64,000 nucleotides of DNA from a virus. Below, in pieces: positions 54,373-64,000 of this stretch. The notes below the pieces were generated by a model, which saw only the letters and a program-made list of their open reading frames with translations, was not told where the DNA came from and searched no databases. Both the position numbers and the translations under genes were made by a program. Location: positions 124,001 to 188,000 of the IMG/VR virus record IMGVR_UViG_3300035670_000008. The stretch is one strand, 5' to 3'. Position 1 is the stretch's first letter. Every line of letters starts with the position of its first letter.

Positions 54373-57300
54373 ATGGCTATCGATTACATCGACGCGGTTG
54401 GCGGTAGACTCTCTGTTAAGCTTGAGAGCTCGCACCTAAACGAGTCTGCCGGTAATATGTCTATCGGCGGTCAAGTCGAGCGCACTAAGGAAGACCCGTA
54501 TGGTGTCGTTTCCTACATGCACGATACGAACAGGCTGGCTCGCTTTGTAGACGGCCTGCGGGATATTGAAGTCATTCAGTTCGCAGCTCCGTTCAACAAC
54601 ATCCAACGTTCCGTTAGCCCCTCCCCAAATCCTTTAAGCAATATGCTGGAGGGGGCATACAACAGCGCGAAATGGATGCAGGCACTGTTCCCTTCAGAAG
54701 TCAGTATGTTAATGAAGACTAAACAACTGAAGTCTTTGGAGACTGACCTCACTAACTTTGACAGTACTGTCCAGAATCCTATTAAACTATACGAAGCGAG
54801 AGAAGCATTACTTAACAACCAGATTCAAGCCAAGTACCATAAGAACAAGGATGGATCTTTCCCGGAAGTTACCGGGGCACAACTAGACCGTCTGCAGCAC
54901 TCGAAGTTGTTAGAAGGTTTATACTCTAAGGAGAAACAAGCCCAACTACAAGCGGAGTTCAAAGAAAAAGGGTTTAACGTACAGGCCCCTACTGGAAAAG
55001 TACAAACAACCACAGCAATGTTTACCGATACCTCCTTTCTAGGGATATCGATTACAGGTTCTGGTGGAGCTTTAGGTAGCTACGAAGACTACACCTTAGG
55101 GTTTGAGAATCCGAATATCATTCGAGACTTAGCCTACTTTAGAGAAAACAAATCGACCATTGATTACTACGAGCGAGAGCCCGTCCCCGGCGTTACGATT
55201 ACAGGTAACCTCTCTATTTATAAGAAGCGGGTTGAAGCTTTAAGAGAAGCTAATGAGATTCAGCGCATCTTGGGGAAAGGTAAAGATGGATTGTTTGTCT
55301 ACGTCGCCTCCCCTTCTATGGACTGGAATGAGCAACCACGGGAGCATAACTACCGGGACACTATCCAGAGGAAGAACGTAGGTGCCTACATTAAGGAGCT
55401 GCAGAAAACTGGAACCCAGGGCATCTTAAGTTTAGGGATTGACAAGAAGCGGATTAACATCCCTGCTGGAGAGAAGACTAAACTTCTACAGAACGCTTAC
55501 ATTGGTGACTCTAGGTCTGGCCGGCGAGACCACGGAAACATGCAGTATATTAACTTGCGAGGTACACCGAAAGACCGGATTAGCAAAGAGGCTCAAGAGG
55601 AGCTAGCCCGTAAAGGTCTACTGGACAAGGCGGTCAAAGGTATCTCTACTTTATCCATCGGACAGTACCGGATTGTTGGGGACGAGTCGATTAACCAAGA
55701 GACGACCATCGATTTAAACAAAGTTAGTCCCGCGTATAGGGAGGCAGCAGAAGGTATTGCTCAAGGCAGCATCGGCGGGAAGAACTTCTACCAACTTAGG
55801 AAGGACGTAGCTAAGGAAGGTATTGCCGGCGCGCTGCTCCAAGAGTTTTACACTCCTACGTTTAGCGACCGGCAGAAGCGGGGCTGGGAGCAAGAAGGGT
55901 TGCTACCTAATATGCCGCTGTCTATGCCCGCCTCGTTCTTTAGATACTTCGAGCCGGGAACCAAAACCCGTATCTACACAGACCGCTTTAAAGCGCTAAC
56001 CGGTTACCGCCCAGAAGGTGCTCAGGGCTACGTTCTTCGTACTTTAGATGAAAAACTTAGCGACCCTGGGTTGGGCAACCAAATCAACTATATGTTCCGC
56101 CAGCGGGACTTGTACGAGGTGGGTAAAGGCGCGGTAGGAACATTAGCCGCGGGTGTAGGCCGGTTTATAGACACAGCCACTGGCTTCTACACTATGCAGA
56201 CTATTAAGGCTCGGGAGTCTGGGCAACTTAGCGGCTCGTTACGCAAGCTGTATGAATCTAGACAGCGAGACCCTTATGAACAGACTGAGAAGAGAGGCTT
56301 TTTCGAGAATCTTACTACTAAAGCTGTGGCTATCACTGGCTCTACTGCTACAGCTATGGCGTCTTACTTTGGGGTGACTCATGCTTATACGATGGCAAAA
56401 GCGGCGGTAGAGCAGGTTGGTGTGGACTATGTGCTTGACTCCATCGCCTCCGGGAAGGTCGGCGGAGCCAGTAAGTTATTTCTAGAACAACTCTTGGATG
56501 AATCTCATAGTAATTTGATTACCGGAGCTAACATCATTTATAACGCGGAGTCCGGTGCCCTCCGCACTATTGAGAACACAGGGAAGGCACTAGACGAGTA
56601 CTTTGACTTGTCGACTCGGTCTAGTCTAAAAGCGCTTCAATTAGACGACGAGCTGGTCGATGAAGTCGTTAAGGAGTCTGATTTCATTGGTGGGATTAGA
56701 GGAAAAGGGATAGCCGCGCCGACGGAGCAGCAAGCTGTGCTTAATCTCATTGGCGAGCTAGACACCTCTGCCGCAGCTAGAGATAACACCGTAGCCGGGT
56801 TGGTTACTAAGAAACTAGAAGCTCGGTTAGCTGAGTTTGCTAAGAGACCTGGCACTGCGACTGGGGCGAAGCCACCAGCAGGTGAAATCAGGGGTTGGGT
56901 AACCGAAATCTATAAAGAGCTAGGAATCCACCGCGATGCTGGAACTATTGACTTAGGGCGTGGGGTAGACCACCCAACCATTGCCGCTAGAGTCCAGCAA
57001 CCAGCGGGCTTCGTCAACATCGCCTCTGTCCGCCGTATGGATACTGGCAACCTCCATAATATGTTTATCCCTCTTCTGGACGAGGTTGTATTTGACAAAA
57101 ATAACCAGCAGTACCGAACAGCAAAAGAGAACTTACTCCGGCTGGCTAAGGCCTCACCGATACTGTCTTATAAACAAACCGCAAATAACTTATCAGCTGC
57201 TTCTGACCTTAAAATCTACAACTACGGCTACGAACGTATCCGACAACTAGCCGAGGTGTTTGACGAACTAGCAGAACAACTCCCGGCTAACCCGTTGATG

Positions 57301-60300
57301 TGGATTAAGCCTATTCGTCAAGTCTTCATGGCTAATCCACTAACTGGAGGTCAAACCCGACACAGCATCGAGGGTGGGGCGGAGACAACCTTAAGGTACA
57401 CCTTTAAAGATTTGATTGGTCCTGGCTTCACTGGGTTAATTAACCTCCAAGGACAGATTACCCGGGAGCTCGTTAATATTAACAAGGTAGGGTTAGGGAA
57501 GCACCTGGAAGGTGGGTTCGACCTTATTAAACAAAGCAAGGAGCTTGTTCAGTCACAGAGTCAGTTAGTCGCTATCATCCAACAGTCCAACTCTGCTCAA
57601 CAAGCAGTAGAGATGCTGGAAGGTTTTAACATAGGCGGCAATCTTACGGAACTTGGCGCCCGCAAAGAGTTTATCAGGAAGCAGAGTCGGTATGATGTCC
57701 TTCTCAGAGACCGCCGCCGGGACTACGAGGAGCTGTTAAAACAAGAGGGCGGCAATCCAGCCTTCAGTGGTTTAAGGAAAGGGTTGTTAGGTATCGGGAC
57801 GGTACTGTTAGTAGACCGGCTGTTTGACACGTTCGTAATGCGTCCACAGGGGGTAGACCTCTTTGACAGTATTCTGTCGGATGTAATTGGCAGCCGCTCA
57901 CCTGCAGTAGAAGGGCGAGAAGGAGACGCGGCCTTCCAATCGCTGTACGACACGGAATATAGTAACGCGTTGCCTAACATCGTTAAGTACCCGTCAGCTG
58001 CCGCAGGGTTCTTCATCGGTGGCCATATGTTCCCTAGCTACGAAGTAGCAGAGAGCAGTATCTACACAGCGATGCGCTCCAAGTATGGTGAGCTAGGTGA
58101 GGCAGCTCTGTCTGGTACTAAGTTCACGCTGCAAGCTGAGGGTGACCGGGCTATAGCACTAGGTATTAATAAGCAGATTATCAAAACTAAGTTCGGTACG
58201 GCTGGGGCACTTCTAGGGGCCAGTGCTGCCTTGATTGGGTCTCAGTTATTAGCTAACTACGTGGCAGATGTAGCTAAGCCCGCAGTCAGAGGGTTTGATA
58301 ATCTAGCCAGTTTAGCTACAGGTGTTTTCACTGGGCAATGGGGACGCTGGAGAGAGCCAGAAAGCGGGTTGGACGTTGACCCAGTGAAGGGCAGCGCCGC
58401 ATCTGTGTTAGCTAAGTTAGTTCACTACAGTGTTCGAGGCCAAGCCAAAGGTTATAGAAAAGGCGGGCTTGTTACTGCGGAGCAGAAGACAGATACCTAC
58501 TTGTTAGGGCTAACTGCTCAAAGCATGATGCAGTCAGACAGTAAGCCTCCTCAACTGTTTTACTCTTTTGCTACCCAGATTGCTTCTCCCTTCTTCCAGT
58601 TCGCTTCGGTAGGTAAAGTAGACCCGGCCAAGAACACTATCAATCTCAACGCGGGGCTTCAGTTATTCCCGTTGTTGGGCGCTGGTTTAATGCTCCCGTC
58701 TCCACTAACACCAAAGGTAACTTATACCTCAGCGTTACCGACGAGGATGGTTGCCAACTACCTCAAGAAGTACCACGAAGGCGTTCGTTATCGATACGAA
58801 CCGAACACCCTTGGGGAGATTCAAGAGCGGGAAGCTTTCCACCGGATGGAGGAGATTAATAAGCTGTCCTCAATGATGCTTGGTGGTGGAGTCAATCTTT
58901 CATTAGATACAAAGCCCTTAGTCTACCTAGCTATGTTAGGTGGGCTGCGAGACTTATCTGAATCCAGTCTCGCCGCGTTTGAGCAAATGCAGGTAAATAA
59001 CCGTGACCTGTCCCCAGATAAAGCGACTAAACTTTATAAAGAGTTGTCGAACTACGAGACATTATTCCATGCCGGCAGAACTGGGTTTAACGTATTAGAC
59101 ACGATGTCTCGGGCGGCTTACTCCCTCCCGATGGTGATGCCGAACTACCTAGTTAAGTCGGCGACTACACTACTTGGTGGCGCAGGACGTACCCAACATA
59201 TCCTCGGCCCTATGGCCCGCCGAGCTAGCCCTTACCTCTTGGCTTTCGGTATCTTGGGGGCTTCGTTCCGCTTCAACGATAAAGCAATGGAATCGGAGCT
59301 GGTAACCTACGCAGACCTCCAGAAGCTCTTCAAGACGGGACAGTACGAAGGGCTCAACCAAAAACTGATTGAGTCTCAAGGCATTAATCTTACCCAGACC
59401 GTAATTGGTTCTGCTTTATTAGGAGCTGCTATTTCCTCCTCTGGAGCCTTTGAGTCTGTCAGGAACTTTGGAGCTGCCTACGACCGGGTTCAGAAAATAA
59501 CTGAGCAAGGAGGCCGGGCAGGATACATTGACCGCCAGAAACATAAGCTGTATAGCATGTGGATGGAACACCTAGCTGAGAAGGGCACCGTTGGGCTACC
59601 CCTCGAGAGCGGGGTGGATTTAGTTATTGAGAGTATCAACACCCCATCGAAAGCTAGTGAGGCCTACGAGCAGATTTCTCGTAGACTGGTCGAGCCTGCC
59701 GAAGCAACCTTACAAACGCGACTCAGAGACCGTCAGTTAATTGAAGCCGCCCGGGAGATTGATATTCCTTTGGTTCGGACGATGCCAACTCGGTTAGGAA
59801 TGTTAGCTCGACGAGTAGCTCCACTTGTGGTGGGCGCGATGGTAGTTAGCCAGATGTTGGCTACGACGGATGGGTTTAAGCAGTCGCCTTGGATGTCTCT
59901 CATAAGAAACTTGACTGATACTGGTGCTGGTGATTTGTCAGCTGAGCAACGAGCGATGCTTACTAAGCTAGGTATTAAGGAGCCGAAGTACCGACCCAAA
60001 GATTTAGGTCAAAGCTTCCGTAACATAGCGGATTATCTGGTCGGTGCTGCGATGACCCCCTTTGGAGGTAACACCTTTGGGCTCTACCAAGACAATCCAA
60101 ACCCATTCAGCCCTATCCTAGGCCCGCTCGGGGTGTCTCTTGGTAGCCAGGATGACGTCCGTCCTTACCTTCAGTCTCAGTCGGTAGCCGCGGATATTAG
60201 TGGTTCGCTTTATCTCTTACCTGCAATGAGCGCTGGCATCTCAGAGGCGATGAACTTAGGGCCTCTGCTTAAGTATGCAGGTCAGCTAGAAACCCATCCA

Positions 60301-63300
60301 AAGGGGTCTCAGATTGCGAGAGCCCTTATTCGTGGTGCTGGATTAAGGACGAGAGCAGCTAAGTTCAAGGGCGGGCCTAGTCAACGGGAGATGCGAGCTG
60401 CGTCTAGTCCTGAGCTGCAAATGGCTTTGGTAAGGCGCTACGACCGACTGCGTCAACTCAGCTGGCAGACGGCTGGAGAACATCAATGGGATGTTCTAGC
60501 TGAGTTCCATCGGGCAGGTCGGATACTAGGCAATAATCAGAGGGGGACGATTCCAGGTGCTGAGATGAATGCGACTCGCCCGGCAACGACTATGATTTAC
60601 GACACGCTGGGTAAACTTCATCTGATACCGGTACTGAATGACGGCACCTTCATTACACCAAGAAAGAACACGGAAACAGAGCTGCTGAAGTTCTTTAGGA
60701 ACCTGATGTCTAGTGGCGCTGGTTATGGCCAAGGAGCAGCTGCGGACTTCTCTGCTGACGTGACAGACACCCTCATCCGCCGCAGTCAAGACCGTGGCGG
60801 CGTGCCTGTACTAAGTTTCTTTAGTGGGCTATTCCAATATGCCTTTAATAGCTTCTATGATAAGAATACTGAAGAGATAGCGGCAGACTCTAATAACGTT
60901 ATCGGGGCGGGCCTCATGGCCGGGGCGGCAATTGCCTTAGGTGCTTCGTTTGTTGGTACGACGTTCGCTACAGGTATACAACTTGTCGGTGCGTTAGCGG
61001 CGTTATCAGACCAAGGAAATATTAGTGACGTTCGCTCCAGCATTCGAGACCTCCGCCAAGGTGTTAAGAAGCGCCTCCGAAGAAGTACATTCTACATTGA
61101 CCAAACAAACGACCGACTGGTTAGACCAGACGGGCATAATCGCATTCGTGCTTTGAAAGACCACAATCTAACCGACGAGGCAGTAGAGCAGATTAACCAA
61201 GCACTGACCGGGCAAGGTCGCTACGGCGGTTACAGCCCGGGTAACGCTTTAGAGACTATTATCGACGCAGACTTACGTACGACGGCTAGCAAACTCGTTA
61301 ACACTTATCATACAGGCGGCGGGCAGACCATCTCTACCACAGTGGTAGAAGAGGTTGACGCTCTAATTAAATCTCTAGATACTCAACTGACAGTGGTTGT
61401 TGGAGGGCAGCAAATTCATGTCGGAGATTTGCTAACCCCGACTGTAGCCGCGGAGGGAGCTACAGAAGCCGTCGTGGCTCACTCGGTTGTTAAAGATAAA
61501 GCTCGGTTGAGCACCGAAATCTATGAGGTACTCACCAGTGGTAAATTCAAGGACACCCAACAACTAGAGATAGAACGTATTCTCCTCGACCATATCGATC
61601 GGGGTCTCGCTGTGACGACCGCAGATGGTCGTTTTGAAGCCGCTCAAGCTACACCCAATGCGTATCAACCGGAGGCTGCAGTTAGAGCTGAACAACAAGC
61701 CGCGGCCAAGAAAGCTGCGGAACAAGGCGTTCAAACTGTAGAAGCTTATGACCCCTCCGTTGGTTATTTACGCTCGAAGATACAAGCCAAGGGTTATAGC
61801 GGATTAATGGCTGAAGGGGCAGCTGGGGCTATGCGGGCAGCTGGGGAACTAATTAACCTTAAAGCTTACTACGAAATATTATCCTACACAGCTGCTATGG
61901 GCTCGTCTGACGTCTTCGACCGCAGACGATCGACTCAGGCAGCAGCCCAGAACACGATTCAAGCTTTTGGGATGATTATCCCAATGCAGTATGCTCTTAA
62001 AGCCGCTCAAGCAAGTCCTGGGGTGGCTATCACAGCTGCGCTAACCGCTGCGGTAATTGGTGGGGCTGCTTTAGGGAATAAGCAGGTAAGAGATACTTTA
62101 GGGAATATATTCAAGCCGGTCTTTAGCTTCGGGGATAAGTATGTTTATAAGCCAGCGGTTCAAGGTTTAGCTGGTATATACGACGCGGTAACCACAGCAG
62201 CGCCTTTCATCCCTCAAGTCTTGAGACCTATCGCGGCGGTCTTCGATCCTATCTTCAGCAATATGCGGTCGGCTGCTGGTAACGACCCAGCCTTAAGTAT
62301 GTTGGCTAACTTCTTTGTGCCTGAGGGTGTCGAGCAGTTCTACCAGCGTAATGCTGAAATAAAAGGTCGAACTACGCCGTGGGGAGAAGCGCAGGAGTTT
62401 TATTCCAATAAAGAGCTCGGTCAATACTACTTGTCTAAAATGGCGTCTAGGCGGCGGAGAGGGCGTTCTATTAATGCAGGTATAGACAGCGACCTACTCC
62501 ACCCCTTCATGCAAGGTAAGCAGGTAGATATTCAGTATATGAATATCTTTGCTGACCGGTATCTCGGCGGTGATGGCCGAATTATGGAGCAGTTCCAAAC
62601 CGACCGCCAGATGAGCAACCTACTGTTAATGGCGATCCAACGGCGTCAAGGAATGATCGACCAGTATGCTGAAGGCTCTTATATGCGGAAGCCTTACACC
62701 AAAGAGAATGTTCATCATTACTTCTCTACTGCTTTAGCTTTGTCCAAGTTTAGCTACGCTCAGACGGGAAGCTTTATTGAAGCTCCAATTAACCAAGCGG
62801 CACGAGGTATAGGTACAACTCTCGGAGCACTCCAGTATGTTAGCGAGTTAATCCCATCAGAGGTTGGCACAAAGATTAAGCAGGGTACTGTTGGGGCAGG
62901 TATCGGCTTTATGGTAGGTGCGCAGTTGAGCCATCTTGGTAAGGACGAGGGTGAGCGCCGTCAGTACGCAGCAATTGGAGGTTCTGTTGGCGCCACAGTC
63001 GGAGGAGCCGGTTCTGTTATCTTGGCACCATCTGCCCAACATCTTGCTCGTCGGGCTTTCGTCGCGCTTAAGAAAGACAAGACTGTTAGAGCGATCGCTG
63101 GTGGTGTAGCGACAGGCGCTAAGTATCTAACTAAGCAAGCTGGTAACGCATTAGGTATGGCAGGGAGATGGTTAAATAAAGCTGCTCCTTACCTTACGTT
63201 TGGTGCGTTGACAACAGCGGCTGTGTACACCAACTATGACTTCCTAGCCAATCTGGTGGATGGGGATGACCGACATAAAAAAGGTCCACTTTATAATCCT

Positions 63301-64000
63301 CTACTGAAGATGGGTGTATCTGCCGGCGTAGGCGCTACAACTACCTTACTCGGATTTACCGCAGTACTTGGTAAGAACAGTAATATCTTAGCTAGCCGGT
63401 TAGGTAAAGCTACCGGTGGGGTCTTCCGAGCCGGCGGCAAAGGCGCTAACGTTTTGCTTCTAACGGGTCTAACTAACTTCTTACTGACAAATAACGTTAC
63501 TGGCGCGTTACCTAAAACGGCTCTCCGGTCAGCTTACACCGCTTTGAACATTGGAAGAGAAGAAGACTTTGAGAACTACTACTCTAGCGGGGCTGCTGCC
63601 GCTTCTTTGGTTACTGGTGTAGTTACGCCCCCGGTCACTAATTGGATACATGGAAATTATAAGAGACAACTAACCGGTCTTTTAACGCCGGAGCTCAACA
63701 CGATAGGCCCAGCTTCAGCTATACCAGTAGATGAGTCTCAACGAGCTATGGCATTGGTAACTAAACTTCAAGGAGACTTAGACTTCGTTGAAGGGCGAAC
63801 CTCCATGAAACCGGTGAACACCACGGCTAAGATGGCGCGGTTGTTGGGCATTGCGGAAGACGCAGTTGTACAGACTAATTTAGAGGAAGAGTATCTTAAC
63901 GTTTTAAGTAATAAACAGTTAGCACTACGCCATGCTAGAAGTTTAGTAGACGCCAATCTCCAACATGGTTTTATCCACGAGGGACTGCGCTCTATTCGCG
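54373..64000 (+). CDS. Second giant protein, N-terminal 3209 residues, cut by the right window edge
   Basis: ATG at 54373, 2 bases after the previous stop, and no in-frame stop to the end of the window: at least 3209 codons. The N-terminal 650 residues are charged and mixed alpha/beta. From about residue 650 there are hydrophobic Gly/Ala-rich segments near 651-675, 1136-1155, 1275-1300, 1430-1443, 1676-1692, 1815-1832, 2174-2212, 2550-2569, 2837-2855, 2866-2886, 2939-2962, 2980-2999 and 3023-3039, each joined by helical charged stretches. Such segments are typical of tape measure proteins and of proteins that insert in the membrane during DNA ejection. I find no HxK (PLD), HExxH or lysozyme-type motif in it. 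It is either a second tape-measure-like protein or an ejected internal protein. Coding is certain; function is inferred. Confidence 0.6.
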   Translation, partial: MAIDYIDAVGGRLSVKLESSHLNESAGNMSIGGQVERTKEDPYGVVSYMHDTNRLARFVDGLRDIEVIQFAAPFNNIQRSVSPSPNPLSNMLEGAYNSAKWMQALFPSEVSMLMKTKQLKSLETDLTNFDSTVQNPIKLYEAREALLNNQIQAKYHKNKDGSFPEVTGAQLDRLQHSKLLEGLYSKEKQAQLQAEFKEKGFNVQAPTGKVQTTTAMFTDTSFLGISITGSGGALGSYEDYTLGFENPNIIRDLAYFRENKSTIDYYEREPVPGVTITGNLSIYKKRVEALREANEIQRILGKGKDGLFVYVASPSMDWNEQPREHNYRDTIQRKNVGAYIKELQKTGTQGILSLGIDKKRINIPAGEKTKLLQNAYIGDSRSGRRDHGNMQYINLRGTPKDRISKEAQEELARKGLLDKAVKGISTLSIGQYRIVGDESINQETTIDLNKVSPAYREAAEGIAQGSIGGKNFYQLRKDVAKEGIAGALLQEFYTPTFSDRQKRGWEQEGLLPNMPLSMPASFFRYFEPGTKTRIYTDRFKALTGYRPEGAQGYVLRTLDEKLSDPGLGNQINYMFRQRDLYEVGKGAVGTLAAGVGRFIDTATGFYTMQTIKARESGQLSGSLRKLYESRQRDPYEQTEKRGFFENLTTKAVAITGSTATAMASYFGVTHAYTMAKAAVEQVGVDYVLDSIASGKVGGASKLFLEQLLDESHSNLITGANIIYNAESGALRTIENTGKALDEYFDLSTRSSLKALQLDDELVDEVVKESDFIGGIRGKGIAAPTEQQAVLNLIGELDTSAAARDNTVAGLVTKKLEARLAEFAKRPGTATGAKPPAGEIRGWVTEIYKELGIHRDAGTIDLGRGVDHPTIAARVQQPAGFVNIASVRRMDTGNLHNMFIPLLDEVVFDKNNQQYRTAKENLLRLAKASPILSYKQTANNLSAASDLKIYNYGYERIRQLAEVFDELAEQLPANPLMWIKPIRQVFMANPLTGGQTRHSIEGGAETTLRYTFKDLIGPGFTGLINLQGQITRELVNINKVGLGKHLEGGFDLIKQSKELVQSQSQLVAIIQQSNSAQQAVEMLEGFNIGGNLTELGARKEFIRKQSRYDVLLRDRRRDYEELLKQEGGNPAFSGLRKGLLGIGTVLLVDRLFDTFVMRPQGVDLFDSILSDVIGSRSPAVEGREGDAAFQSLYDTEYSNALPNIVKYPSAAAGFFIGGHMFPSYEVAESSIYTAMRSKYGELGEAALSGTKFTLQAEGDRAIALGINKQIIKTKFGTAGALLGASAALIGSQLLANYVADVAKPAVRGFDNLASLATGVFTGQWGRWREPESGLDVDPVKGSAASVLAKLVHYSVRGQAKGYRKGGLVTAEQKTDTYLLGLTAQSMMQSDSKPPQLFYSFATQIASPFFQFASVGKVDPAKNTINLNAGLQLFPLLGAGLMLPSPLTPKVTYTSALPTRMVANYLKKYHEGVRYRYEPNTLGEIQEREAFHRMEEINKLSSMMLGGGVNLSLDTKPLVYLAMLGGLRDLSESSLAAFEQMQVNNRDLSPDKATKLYKELSNYETLFHAGRTGFNVLDTMSRAAYSLPMVMPNYLVKSATTLLGGAGRTQHILGPMARRASPYLLAFGILGASFRFNDKAMESELVTYADLQKLFKTGQYEGLNQKLIESQGINLTQTVIGSALLGAAISSSGAFESVRNFGAAYDRVQKITEQGGRAGYIDRQKHKLYSMWMEHLAEKGTVGLPLESGVDLVIESINTPSKASEAYEQISRRLVEPAEATLQTRLRDRQLIEAAREIDIPLVRTMPTRLGMLARRVAPLVVGAMVVSQMLATTDGFKQSPWMSLIRNLTDTGAGDLSAEQRAMLTKLGIKEPKYRPKDLGQSFRNIADYLVGAAMTPFGGNTFGLYQDNPNPFSPILGPLGVSLGSQDDVRPYLQSQSVAADISGSLYLLPAMSAGISEAMNLGPLLKYAGQLETHPKGSQIARALIRGAGLRTRAAKFKGGPSQREMRAASSPELQMALVRRYDRLRQLSWQTAGEHQWDVLAEFHRAGRILGNNQRGTIPGAEMNATRPATTMIYDTLGKLHLIPVLNDGTFITPRKNTETELLKFFRNLMSSGAGYGQGAAADFSADVTDTLIRRSQDRGGVPVLSFFSGLFQYAFNSFYDKNTEEIAADSNNVIGAGLMAGAAIALGASFVGTTFATGIQLVGALAALSDQGNISDVRSSIRDLRQGVKKRLRRSTFYIDQTNDRLVRPDGHNRIRALKDHNLTDEAVEQINQALTGQGRYGGYSPGNALETIIDADLRTTASKLVNTYHTGGGQTISTTVVEEVDALIKSLDTQLTVVVGGQQIHVGDLLTPTVAAEGATEAVVAHSVVKDKARLSTEIYEVLTSGKFKDTQQLEIERILLDHIDRGLAVTTADGRFEAAQATPNAYQPEAAVRAEQQAAAKKAAEQGVQTVEAYDPSVGYLRSKIQAKGYSGLMAEGAAGAMRAAGELINLKAYYEILSYTAAMGSSDVFDRRRSTQAAAQNTIQAFGMIIPMQYALKAAQASPGVAITAALTAAVIGGAALGNKQVRDTLGNIFKPVFSFGDKYVYKPAVQGLAGIYDAVTTAAPFIPQVLRPIAAVFDPIFSNMRSAAGNDPALSMLANFFVPEGVEQFYQRNAEIKGRTTPWGEAQEFYSNKELGQYYLSKMASRRRRGRSINAGIDSDLLHPFMQGKQVDIQYMNIFADRYLGGDGRIMEQFQTDRQMSNLLLMAIQRRQGMIDQYAEGSYMRKPYTKENVHHYFSTALALSKFSYAQTGSFIEAPINQAARGIGTTLGALQYVSELIPSEVGTKIKQGTVGAGIGFMVGAQLSHLGKDEGERRQYAAIGGSVGATVGGAGSVILAPSAQHLARRAFVALKKDKTVRAIAGGVATGAKYLTKQAGNALGMAGRWLNKAAPYLTFGALTTAAVYTNYDFLANLVDGDDRHKKGPLYNPLLKMGVSAGVGATTTLLGFTAVLGKNSNILASRLGKATGGVFRAGGKGANVLLLTGLTNFLLTNNVTGALPKTALRSAYTALNIGREEDFENYYSSGAAAASLVTGVVTPPVTNWIHGNYKRQLTGLLTPELNTIGPASAIPVDESQRAMALVTKLQGDLDFVEGRTSMKPVNTTAKMARLLGIAEDAVVQTNLEEEYLNVLSNKQLALRHARSLVDANLQHGFIHEGLRSIR

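Noticed and set aside
63091-63098. One copy of GCGATCGC, the HIP1 palindrome frequent in cyanobacteria
   Set aside because: Only one copy was seen in 64 kb, which is about the number expected by chance, so it says nothing about the host.
1-64000. tRNA or other RNA genes
   Set aside because: No cloverleaf-like or CCA-ending segment was noticed in the short gaps, and nearly all sequence is protein-coding.

Overview
The window is a piece of a large tailed bacteriophage genome with a contractile tail (myovirus-type). The evidence is a near-complete virion morphogenesis region: portal, prohead protease, HK97-fold major capsid protein, tail sheath, tail tube, baseplate hub, spike, gp25-like and J-like baseplate wedge proteins, a collagen-like fibre, a lectin-like protein and the large terminase. 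No tRNA, rRNA, CRISPR array, insertion sequence or host metabolic gene was seen. Genes are packed tightly, with gaps of 1-12 bases and many start/stop overlaps. No stretch over 300 bases lacks a gene; the longest gaps are about 160 bases (after the capsid gene) and 106 bases (before the sheath). The host cannot be identified from the sequence. Both window ends cut through genes, so the genome is larger than 64 kb.

Layout. Positions 1-18889 are a leftward operon: a tail assembly chaperone whose product probably extends by a -1 frameshift, then a single 5112-codon gene (2233-17571), two smaller structural genes and one gene cut by the left edge. The chaperone pair directly upstream is the classic context of a tape measure, so the 5112-residue protein is the best tape-measure candidate. 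Its N-terminus, however, carries two phospholipase-D-type HxK/GSxN motifs. Positions 18981-28715 are the head block: portal, an opposite-strand SWIM zinc-finger gene, an acidic Cys-rich protein, protease-scaffold, major capsid protein, and several head or neck proteins. The portal/protease/capsid order is Mu-like. Positions 28822-44554 are the tail block: an unusually large sheath (1195 aa), tube, hub (1111 aa), OB-fold spike, a second spike-like protein with a beta-helix segment, and wedge proteins. Positions 44556-51895 hold a large helical protein, the collagen-like fibre, a lectin-like protein and a beta-rich protein. The large terminase follows at 51896-53677. Positions 54373-64000 are one open frame of at least 3209 codons that runs off the right edge and has about a dozen Gly/Ala-rich hydrophobic segments.

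The genes together build a head, a contractile tail and a receptor-binding apparatus. The unusual features are two giant reading frames flanking the morphogenesis block, enlarged sheath and hub proteins, a tape-measure cassette moved to the opposite strand, strong hairpins after the sheath, tube and chaperone genes, a duplicated capsid C-terminal motif, and an over-represented palindromic octamer (GTAGCTAC). All functional calls are from reading motifs and gene order; no database search was run.
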